A stretch of DNA of 64,000 bases from Aphelocoma coerulescens (Eukaryota > Chordata > Aves > Passeriformes > Corvidae): positions 9,858,924-9,922,923 of the forward strand of contig NC_091023.1 of the NCBI RefSeq assembly GCF_041296385.1, written 5' to 3'. Positions within the stretch are counted from its first letter, which is position 1; each line of letters starts with the position of its first letter. A program made the translations under genes and the position numbers. The notes beneath the pieces are model-generated. The model did not search any database, was not told the origin of the DNA, and worked only from the letters and a program-made list of their open reading frames with translations. Positions 48,901 to 60,900 of the stretch are shown in pieces.

Positions 48901-51900
48901 TTTTACCAAGTATCACAGCATTTATTTTATTGGCCAGTCAAGCAGAAAAGTTCAAGTATATTCAAGTGCATTTCCTGGGCTTCTGCCTTTTATATTTTCC
49001 CTAAGAGATGGATTGCCTACTCGATAAGATTTTGTATATACATATACTTACCTTTATTTTGTTTGTATCAACCAAGTGCTGTGCCATTGATTTTAAGATA
49101 ACTGCAAAGAAGAACCAGGAATGCTGTTCAAAAAAAGGAAAAGAGTGAATGAATACTGACTACCTGAGAAAACACTTTATGATGCATTACCATTCCTTGC
49201 AGATGGATTGCATGTCTTGGTAATGCACAGTGTTAAACACTACGTGACAAACAAACTAAAAAATTTAAGTAACATCAGATCATGTCTTTAAGAAAGGTGA
49301 AGTCCTCTAAGGCATTTTGTTATTGTGGCCTTTTGCAATAAAGACCAAGCACACCTCCTACAATATTCCCATTCCTACTGAGCACCATCTTCATGGTTTG
49401 TTTGTAGTTAACTGGCAGAAAGGTGTGATGCAGAGAACCTCAGAGAATAACCTGCCTTGTTAGTTCTATCAGACTGCTAATTTAGCACAGAATAAGATGG
49501 AACTTGAACTGAGTGGTTCTTCAAATACCATTTGAAATAGTGAATAGGTAGGATAAAGATTAGTATCTCAGGATATATATGAAACAAATGCACTCCAAAA
49601 GCTTATACATTGAAAAAAAAACCAAACCATCCCATAACAAACCCAACCACAAGTACTTTTGAATGGCCCAGGTTTCCTGCAGGTTTTCTGCTTTCTTCAG
49701 ACTATTTTTGGCTAAAGGCTCAGTACAGGAAATCAGAACTGGCTCACTTTAAACAGGTGAACATATTTTTGCCTCTGGGAAGTCCTGGGCTGGACTGGGT
49801 AGCTCTTGTACCATAACCCAGAGGCCTTACACATGAATGAATTTCATACAGATCAATATTTTCCCTGCATCTTCCAAGTTAAAAACTAAAACAAAGTATT
49901 GTAAAAGTAATTGCTCACATCATATTGTGTAAGAATTAGGTCTCAGACTCTGACTGAGCTGTAAAAGACAGGAGGAATTTCATAATGCAAACCACAGAAT
50001 CCTGAGAAACATGTTATGCTGAGAACCTGCAGCAGGTCTGGTAAGTCTGACTGTTGAATCACTGCAGGATGTGATTTGCACAAAGGTCATAGAGGGAAAA
50101 GGAAGAGGAGAAAGAGATAAGTGAGTTTCAGGCAGAAAACCAGTAATTAAACTACAAATGTGCTAATTCAAGCTATCATTCACCTTTAAAACCTGTTTCA
50201 CAGTTACTTGTTCATTTGACTTCAGAAGACCAGTCACAGTCTTGGACAGCTCCTCATGGACAGTTCTTTCATCAAATGATTTGGTCCTGAACACGTACTG
50301 AAGAAGGAAGAAAAAATGAAAATTTTCAAAATGTGCATTAAAACAAACATAAAAAAGCCTCAGTTGGAGATGATAAATTATTTGTATAACACTGATAGCC
50401 AACAATCTTTGCTGCCAAAATATCTTGACTGAACAATCCACTCACATGAAGTTTAATTTCCCTGGCAGTAATGGCACAACACTGCTCCCCTACAAAACCT
50501 CAGTTTTAAACACAGCTTTCTGTTGATTTCAGCTTAATGTGAATCAAGAGGAAATTCTGCTTAAATTCAGTGCTATGATTTACTTTTCAATAGAGGATAG
50601 GATCCTGACACCTCCAAACTGCCTTTCAAGCTATCTCACCAGGAAAGAAAAGAATAAGCGAGCAGAGGAAGTGTGGAGGGTTTTTCACCCACCTAGTCCA
50701 GGCTACCTTTCACCTGCTCCTTCCTTCCAGTGGGAACAACTACTCAGAGCTGGTAACAACTGTTCATCCTGAAAGGTGCAGAGCACCCACTGCAGCTGAC
50801 TGAAGGGGAAAACTAAACCCCTTTTAGAAACTGAGCCCTCAAGGAAGGAATTTATCCACCAAGTTGCTTGGAACTCATAAATCTACTATGAATTTTATTC
50901 AACATTTTAAGCTAATAATTTGGTACCACTGTGCCTTCCCTAAAGCAAGAGCTCTGACAGGGCATCAGTTGGGATCAAAAATCTTTTCAATACAACCAGG
51001 TTGGCAAAAGAAACTAATATCTCTTGAAAACACGTTATTAATATTCAGCTTTGTTTCCACAGCAGATGCCATAAGCTTCTCCCCGTGCAGTTTGGCACTT
51101 CTGGGTCTATTTATTTAAGTCAGTGTAATTTCGCATTATTGCTGCATTGTGAGTCACAATTCTCAACTTACTTATTCCCAAAACTGCATTTGTAAAGTAG
51201 GTATTTGTTTCCTTACAGATGGAAAACAAAGAGATTACCAGTTATTGGGTTTTGACTGCTGCTGGAAATGAGAAAACAGGCCAAATGGACTTATGGTGTG
51301 ACTTAATGATCACCTGTAGTTTCAAAGATGATTAGCTGGTCACGTAGTAGACATCTACTTCAATTTTGAAATGTTATTGGAGAGAAGAGGTTTTTTAATA
51401 CCCATTTAATTAACGACATTTACATGTTACATAGCTTATTTATTTTGGAGCCTGAAGAGCTCTGTTGGACCTCAGCAGAGTTCCGTGTTTAAATCAGAGT
51501 ACTTGGGACTAAAATTGAACAATTCAGAGGCTGAGGTGCATGACCTATAAACACATACATTCATAAAGTAGAAAAGTAAATCCATGCCATGAAAATATCA
51601 ATCGACAGTTGTCAACACTGAAATTAAAATGTTTTCCCATTTAGCAGTCTAACTCCTAACATATTCTCATTATTCTACCCATGAACACGCTAAAGTCCCC
51701 AGTTTATCAGGAACATATTTGCTTTCACTTTATTCCTAAAGTGAAACACCTCCCTCCAAACTTATGTCACATATACTACTCATCATCCACAAATGAAATG
51801 TACTTTATGAGAACTACTAGTTGCACAGTGAAGCAGGATATCATCACAGCCAGCACTCCACACAATCGTTTGTCTCTCATAGTTTCTTTCCATGATTGTG

Positions 51901-54900
51901 GGGGATCTCTCACTGCTATCATGATCTCCATGAGCTCTGTCATCACTGACTAGGGCAAGACAAGAGACAAAGTGATGGCAATATCTCCTTCAACTCTTTG
52001 AATAACCTTCAATTCTCCCTTATTCTGCTATTTGAAATACACAGATAAGTTAGCAAACATAAAACTCAAAGATATGACAATTTTCTCATTACTGATTCAT
52101 CAAGCATGACTAGAACAAAATTTACCATTGCTCTCCACTGCAATTAAAAGAGAGAGAAAAAAACAAAGGCAAGTGAAAGGAATAAAAAGTTTAACACCCT
52201 TAATGGGGCTCCCTTGTCTATGGATTTTTCTGCCCCTGCCAGTAGCAGCAGTTAATGTGTGCTTCTGCTTAAAAACAGTCTCATAAAACTCTCAGCTTAC
52301 ACAGCTGTTACCCAAGTGTACTGATGATGAGATAGTTGATGGCCAACAGCATTTTTCATACTCATTTGATGGATGTCCAACTGACACAGATGACAAGGAG
52401 ATCGTCTTTAAAGATGCCACTCCTTTGTTTATTTAAGTAATACCACAGCTTGTCCAGAAGCAAACTCCATACACAGTACATACCCATATATATTCTAAAT
52501 ATATCCTATTCTTCAAAACAATAAAGGATTAAAAAAAGGCTGAGGAAAGGAAAAGTCACAAGAATATGAATTCCACAGATGAGAAAAGAATTTATGTACA
52601 ATAGCACATGCAAAAACAAGGGATCTTGAGACTAAAATCAACTTCATAATCAAAAGCTTAGTTAAAAAGCTATAGCTTCCTAAGAGACATAAAGCCATCT
52701 TGAAACCGTGAAGAGCACCAAGTACCTCGTTCATAAAAATGACTACTTGTGGATCCTTTTCAGTGGATTGAAAGGGATTCAGAGGGATTGCCTTATGAGG
52801 GCAACCCTGTACCTTTATAACACAGAGGGCAAGATATTTTATAGTGATAAATCTCATCACAGTCAAGAGGAGTACTGCAGACTGCAAGCAGCATCAAATG
52901 TCTCTCACTGGTATCTATCTAGCTGAAGTTTCATGATCTTTCATGTAGTCATCTCCCCCTTCCCTTCTCTCAAGCCCTGCACAGGGGAAGCTCTTGGTTA
53001 AGCACCATTTCACAAAGACTGATACTAATCCTACACTCCTAAAAGCTCAGTGGTAGTGCATTTGCACTAGGTTTTGGTCCTAAAATATAAGTTCTAATTA
53101 TCAGCTGAATGCACTGCAGCTTCTCCCTCCTGTGCTTGCTCAACTTGGTGTTTTATGGAAAAAAAGCTGCAGCAGCAGCAGAGACCTGAGCAGCTGCTTG
53201 TCCTCAATGGAAGATTTTAAAAGTTTTTTAACCAGAGCCTCCCAGTCACCAGTGGCAGAAAGTTATGATGCAAATGCAGAAAAAGCTACAAACAAGTACA
53301 ACTAAGAGTAAACAGGAAAAGAACCCCACAAAACCACCAAACCCAATCCATCCCTCCCAAAATATTAACATGCCAACAGCGTCCATACTGTCACGTAAGA
53401 ATTGATGCAGTTGTCTAGTTGTTCTTCGTGGCACTTGGCAACGATGTTGGTAAGAACTCTGCAAGATAAAACAACAACAAAAATTGAGCTATTTTGTGTC
53501 ATAAGGCAGAGAAAGTATACCTGATACTCACATTGTCCTGTTCTTGTAAGCTCATGTAAAACAATGCATGAGGGATGTGATCCAAATGATGAATAATATG
53601 TACAAAAACTGTCCACTGGGAAAAACCGTCATTCCTTGGATGTTCCACTTGCTTGCATTGTGCTGTTATATATGTATTTGCTTAACAAAATGCACCCAGT
53701 GTTAAGGATAATAACTGTACTGTCATCACAAAAAGAGAAAATAATAACTAACTGAGCTTTATAGAGACCTTGGATACTTAGGGATAACAAAAACTAGAAT
53801 ACTTTAATGAAATAGAGAGGCAAGAGCACCTTTTTCCAGGAATGCTACCTGCTAAGTTCTCTCAGGTCTCTGTAATTTTGTAAATCTCCTGACACTTTGC
53901 TTTTTCTGGCACTGTTCATCAAAGATAAGCACAAGCCTGGGCTGAAGTCTGAGCAGGTCCCTCTGCAGCACTGTCTGCTCATATCCTTGGACTCAGCCCC
54001 AGCACTCAGGCTGAGCACAGCACCCTCAGTACTGCACAGCAGGGAGAGGCTGGACACTTGGAGAGACCACAGATGCTTTGAGCATCTGCAAATCAGCTTG
54101 GGGAGCAGCAACAAGGAAGAAAATCGCCTGGATCACACCAGCACTCACTCTCAAAACCTGAGCTCCTACTAACAGCAGGGAAGGCACTACACAAAGCTGA
54201 GAATTTCAGCAAAGTTTTCTCTTCAGTTTGTACCTGGGCCATCTTTCTTTGAGATCATCCTGTTCCATAAAACACAAGTCTGGGCAAGAAGTCTTCTTCA
54301 ACTTGGCTGTATTCTTTTGATTATTGGGAGCTCATTTTTTCAGAATACTTAATATAGAAAAGACTCTGCAATTTTATAATCTTATTTTTATGTTAAAGAA
54401 TTCATGGATAGGCATAGTAACAGTATGACTAGAATAGATTAATAAGATGCCTGACTGTGGTCCACATATGAGTACTCCTTTTGACTAGCTTGGTGATATG
54501 AGCGACTTCTGGCAATTCTTATTATTGGATCCAAAAGCTTTGTAATTCACTTAAGTGTTTTTAATAATCTCATTTCTTGCTGTTAGTAGGAGAAGTAAAA
54601 CTTGTAGCAAAAAACAATGTCTATGTCAGAATTAGTTGTGCCTATTCCGACCTTTTTACCTTTATTCTGATCTGAAACGGAAATGAGTTCTGACAAAAAT
54701 GTGACAGAGACATGATGACACTGGGCCCCCAGACAAGTAAATAACCACAAGTATAAAAGGAATAATGTTTTTTTAACATAAGCCAATCCATGCTCCCATT
54801 CTGTTGTTGTTGCTTTTAATAAGTTCAACACAAGCTGCTTCAAGCTATTCAGAACAAAACACAGTGTGTATATATAGGACACGTCAATGAATGACACGCA

Positions 54901-57900
54901 GCAGACATGCACATTCCCATTGGCATCAGCTCTACCAGCACAAAAGACACCACACATGCAAGAAAAACACTGAGAATCCTTCTTTTTTTTTTTTTTTTTT
55001 TGGCCAGGTGAGTGTACAGTGAAAACCTGAAGCATGAAAAAAAAATAACATCCTTCTACCTTTCCATCTAATCGTTAAACATTTTAAACACCCGCTTCTT
55101 CTACAGCATTTTTCCAGTCAGTTAACTGATGTTGAAATTCTACCCTGGGACACAATTCTTCATTCTCTCTAGACTTAACATCAGTTGATTTGCTGGCCAC
55201 AAAGGTGTCCCCAGCAAAGGTCTGCTGCCTCTCTCCCTTTGAAAACAGTGTGCAATGATTAAATCACACACACTTCTGAGGAAAGGTTCTTTTAATCCTA
55301 GTACCTAGCTGTGGTAAAACTGGACTTTGCCCTGAAAAATGCCATGATCTTTTGATAAAGCATGTTGAAAGTCTAGCTTTCCAAGGCTAAGATGGGGAAC
55401 TCTGCTTCCTTGTTCCTTTAAGTTTCCCCAATTAATCATTCTTCAGGAACTGATTCTGAAGCACAATGTGTGGAAGGAAAGAAAGAATACTGACAGCAGA
55501 TTAGTCTAACAGGGTTGCAGAGGACAGTTGTAATTTTTTCCTACTAGTAGTATTGTAGTCCTCATGTTTAGCTGCTGGAGGAAGTACAACAAAAACAACA
55601 CTATGGCCAAAAGTAAATGCAACACAACTTTCTGCCCTCCTGCAGAGACCAATAATAATAATCTTGCCAGTATTTTTTTCCTGCTGCCCTGATTAACAGC
55701 ATCAATAAACTTCATCACAACTTCATTATGTGAGGGGTGAGAGACTCAGCAAATCATTGCAGTTGTTTGCCTGCTCTCTGCAAAATGCTTCCATTGCTTT
55801 TCAGTTATTGCTGATAGATTCTAATTTAAAAATGCCCCTGAATGGTGTGACTTGGTTGTTTGACTCTGCACTGGATGCAGCAAGATGCTGAGCTCTTCCT
55901 ATGCTGAACTCCATATCCTCAGAACCACACACAAACCAAAGACAAAAAACACTTTTGTCAGGAAGCTCTTAGCTGGTCAGGAATGAGACCTTTCCCTAGG
56001 ATTGCCTCAGGGCAGAAAAACGTGTCCACCATAGTCAATGATTTCCAGCCACATGATACCAATGCTCTTCCATGTGTTATTTGCGCAGCCCAGTGCCAAG
56101 GGGGATGCAGCATTCTCACCTACTGCAGTCTAAATGTCATAGAGCAGCTATAACTGGACTAACATCTGCATTTGCACTCCTGAGTGAATTCTGTACATCA
56201 CACAAGAATTTTCCAGATACCTGGTCACAGCTGTTGTAACTTCATCATCACTGTTTTGCACCAAAACCCAGAAGAGTTGATTCAGGACTACAGGAAGAAA
56301 ATTCATAATGACATGGATCTTCTCAATCTTCAACAAATTCTGTAAGGCAGGTAAGAAAGAAAATGAGAGACTTCCAATACAAGCAATGAAAGCTGACAGC
56401 TGCCATGCGGCTTTCCTGCTTCAGCAGGTAAAATGCAATGCAGCCACTGGTGTAACAGCAGGAGGAAAACAGGTCAACTAAGTAGAGAACTGGTTCCCCA
56501 CAGAGTTTGTTTTAAATATGAGCATCAACACAACTGTAGATACTGTCCAAATTTCAGAATTCCAGTATTTTGTTCTACACTGATGTAAGGGGAAAAAAAA
56601 AAAAGAAAAGAGAGAAACCCAAACCAATTTTCCTATTTCACTAAGGATACTATTTAAGGGCAATAAAAGAAGTCAACTACTATTTTCCAAGCATGCATTT
56701 CCTAGTATTTTTACAAAAACTCTTTTTTTTTTTTTAATACAGAGATCTGATAAACTCAACTTGTTGTGGCTAAAACATGTTTGTTAAAAGCAAAGTGGTA
56801 AAAAGAAGTATTAACACACTAACCTGACTGGACTCTCATTTTATTATCTTCTCTAATCAAGAAAGATACTGAGTTTTTAATAAAAAACAAACTCCTTTGA
56901 ATTTCTCCTAGGTTTTAATTTCAGTTATTTCCAATTCATTCCAGAACTTCTAACAAAGGTACTAGCAATTTATAAATGAAAGCAAAATACCCTGGGGAAG
57001 ATTACTTAGTCTCGGGTTATACTGCATAGGTGATTTCTTGTTGCATACAACATTGTCTCTGTTTTCTAATAAACTCACTGGAATATTTTTAAAAGGTAAA
57101 CTAGAAACAGCAGATAAAGAACAGTGCAGTTCTGGTGGTTTAGACAACCAACTTACTGTCTAGAAAGTTGTAAAGCTTCTACGGATTCCTAAACTTTGCC
57201 CATAATGCTCAATGGCTTTCCAAAAATTAATTAAGGACTTCATTCCTTAGAGGTATAACCTCTAAATAACACTGATGCTTTGATTTGTGAACACACTCCT
57301 TAATAACTTCTTTAAATCAAGACAGTATTTGCAAACAAAGCCACTCCTTTCAGGTCTGCAGGTAGACCTGCATCTACCAACAAAAGTAGTGGCCATCCTT
57401 ATGGATTTGTCCAGAGAACTACCATGATTTATTGAAACTTATTCTTTGCTTATTAAAGCAAAAATATCTTCCCAAGCAGCTTGTATCTGATTAAGGTACA
57501 CTCATACAGGAAAACATCAACAGTGAAGGAAAGGAGGAAAGCACCTACATGATGGTAACATCTAAACCCCCAAACACCTGCTGGATTTTACAGACTGCTA
57601 AAAGGAAACACAATAAATGTCATATGTATGGTGTTTCAGTCACAATCCAGAGATGGAACAGAGTCACATCTACCTTCAGTTTTCTTGCTTATCCGTCTGT
57701 TTATGTTCCACAAGCATAGTGCACAGCAAGTACTCTGAATTTCAGCACTCATGAACAGGTAAAGAATTAGGGCCTTACATTTACCTGCTGCTCTTCTAAT
57801 TTGCTTGTCATACTCCTCCCTTCTCACAGTTTTTGACCTCTACTGAATACAGGCACATTTGATACAGCTCTTGCTTATTCATTTCATCTTTGCAGAAGAT

Positions 57901-60900
57901 GTTCTTTCTGGTTTCAGAACTTGACAGGCAACAAGCACCCTTGATTTATACACACCAAATACCCTGAGCAGCCCTTTGAATAGCATCCAGGTTTTTAGAG
58001 CAGGTAAGGATAGAAGTTATTTAAGGCAAGAGAGGATTAGCAGGAATACTGCAGCTCTACAGGCTACAACTCTCTTCCCCAGACATTACTGGAGCAACAC
58101 TGCGTTATCCCCTAACAGGATCTGAGCTTTGGCACAGGCTGGATTAGCAGAGCTGCTGGGGCAGATGCCACCCTGCTCTAAATGAGAAGGGATAGGAGGC
58201 AGCTGTGTGACCAGCAGTGCATCTGTCCCATCAAGTCCATCTGACTGGAGCTGTCACAGACCCTCTGCCTCCTGGTAAACTTGGGCCATGGTTAGAACTC
58301 TGCTTTGGGGGATGAGTTGAGAGAAAGCCCTAAATGCAACTATATAGCGCAATCCATGATGCAGTTTACTTTACCTTACAAGAATTGATAAATTTTGAGG
58401 TAGGAGGCTGAGATAGATACTGTTCCCTTTCCTGGCACTGATGGAAAAAGTTATTCAGGTATGGATCCTAAAATAGGAAACATTCACATTAATGTATATT
58501 ATAGATGACTAGAATTTAGTTACAGCAAATACTGGTTACAGCAATCACCTGTGACACCCATGAACACACTTGGTCCCCACCATCTTATACTGAGTCACAG
58601 AAAGAAAATCAATTTATTTAGTCCAATCCATTGGCCAGCGCAGCTTGCTAAATTCCAGGTGCTTTGACTAATCTTTTTTCAGTGTTGTGAATAATTATTT
58701 TTTTCCTCACAATTGAAGGCATTTCAAAGGCCAGATTTTTTTTCTTCCTGGTGCTTACAATTTATTTTCTTGCTGTTTAAACTGATATTCCACAATTTTT
58801 CTGTTGGTATAATCTTAAGCAATTTTTATTTTTCCTTGAACTGTGTATTTCATCCTTAAAGTGTGTATTCCATCGCTGGCATCTTGCCATTCTGCACTGA
58901 AATAATCTTTAAATGTTATAGAAACAAATTCATACAAGATTTTAAAACCCCCTTCAGACATTCCCTGACACTTCCTGTGTGTAAGCAGGTCACAGAGCTA
59001 AGAGGAATGCTGGCTTACCTGAGTATTTACTGTTGATACAACAAAAGTAGAGACTTTGAAAAGTGGTTTCCCATTGTCTACCCATTTTATATCGCTGCCA
59101 ATCTGCTGTTAAAACAAAAACAATAAAAAAATATTTCCCCACCTACTTCCTACTTATTCAAGTTTGCATCAATTTTCAGTGCACGGCCTTGCACATGAGT
59201 GTGCATGAACCGCACTGGCTGCTGTGCTTTCACAAACACCATCACTGCAATACAAACCCACTTTTCAGCCCAAGACCAATGCTACCATTCAAGGGACCAG
59301 ATCCTGCCCCACCCTGTCCTCATGACAATAGCAAAACAAACACAAGGAGGCAGAAATAATCCAAGCTGGACTGGATCAGCGGGAAAATATGATATCACAC
59401 CACAAAAATGGAGAATGAATCATGACTGTGGAGCACATCAGCTGGAGAATGAATGTCATATGGCCTGAGTTTGTGAAAAGAGTTCTTTTTGACCACTCTG
59501 ATACACATTTTGAGGAGTTACAACATTGTAGAATAAATAAAATACACTTTTTCCATATACACCTGTGAATCAGCAACATAGGACGCTCAGTCCAGTGCTG
59601 TATGTATTAGTTCCTATATTCAGTATTTCTAAACCAGAAACCCTATTTACCCTTTACACTCCCCAGCAAAATGCAAATGTCTGATCTCAGGAAAAACACC
59701 TGCGAATGGATGCTCTGTGCCATTTGAGTAACATGGAAGAGTGAATGAATACCTTTGTACTCGATGGCTCCTGAAGGCTCAGGTAGTTGGGGGGAAGGCT
59801 GCTGGCCACTGGCAGGTGGTGTTCCTGGGAAGCCAACTGGGCATCTTTCAACAAAGGAAGCCAGGCAAACCCCACTGTGCACAAGAACAAATAAACGGGA
59901 CTCTTTGGAAAAAAGAGCTTCTAAAGTTCAAAGGAAGACAATAACATCCAGCCAAAAACTTTGAAATCCTTATATGAATGTACATAATTTATATTTATAA
60001 TTGAAAGTAATTCTACTACAGGTACCTGGTGTTTCCAGAGCCTCTTTCTTTTTGGCATTAGCTTTTGCATTTATGTCACAGGTGACATGATAAAATGAAA
60101 ACAGAATGTGGTGTTTCTTATGGAGTTGAGTGGGAAGTTCAATTTTCACCTGAAATGTAAAATGTTACACCTCACTTTAGTTTAAAAATCAATTAAACCA
60201 GGCATCAGAGATGGGCTAAATGAGTGACATCTCTCTACACAGAGGTCTAACTATAGCCTGCCTTTACTGGGTAATGTTTGCCCCATGGTAATAAATGATC
60301 ACTTAAGGAAATTGTTTATGATGATCATCTATCACTTTTACTTAAAACAGCTTTTTTTCCACTTTGTTGTGTGGAGGAGTATTTCATTAATGATGAAAGA
60401 GTGTAAGATGAAAGAGGACAGAACTAAAGAGTGGTGGACTCTGCTTAGAAGCGATCACCTGCACTTTAGCAGCCATAAAATAGCCAGCCCCAAGCTCATA
60501 TTTTCAGGATGACCAAACTAAAAATGACATCTCTGCTACTGCTTCATCATAATTTCATGGCAAAGACCAAGTAATAAAGGCTGACATGAAAATAAACTTT
60601 TATTTATGATTTCTGCTCAGTCTTAAATCCTGTATCATGCTACCCATGAATCCTACATACTGGTTTTCAGGTATTATTAACCTATTGGAATAAAACTACA
60701 AACTAATCTGAACACGTGACCCTAAGAACTAATAAAAATGACCCTTTGCTCTTGTGAGCTGTGATGAAGTTTATCCAAGTTAATCCTATGCTAAAGTAAG
60801 GGTTAGAAGTCATTGATAAATGCTTCCACTGTTAAATCAGCTTATGGGTAAGAACCTAATACCATAAACATAGATATAAAATGGGCACTCAGAGATGGGG

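Noticed and set aside
54583..55035. Minus-strand open frame of 150 codons containing a poly-Lys run
   Set aside because: The Lys run is the translation of a 19-base T tract. Lies in an intron whose flanking exons join correctly without it.
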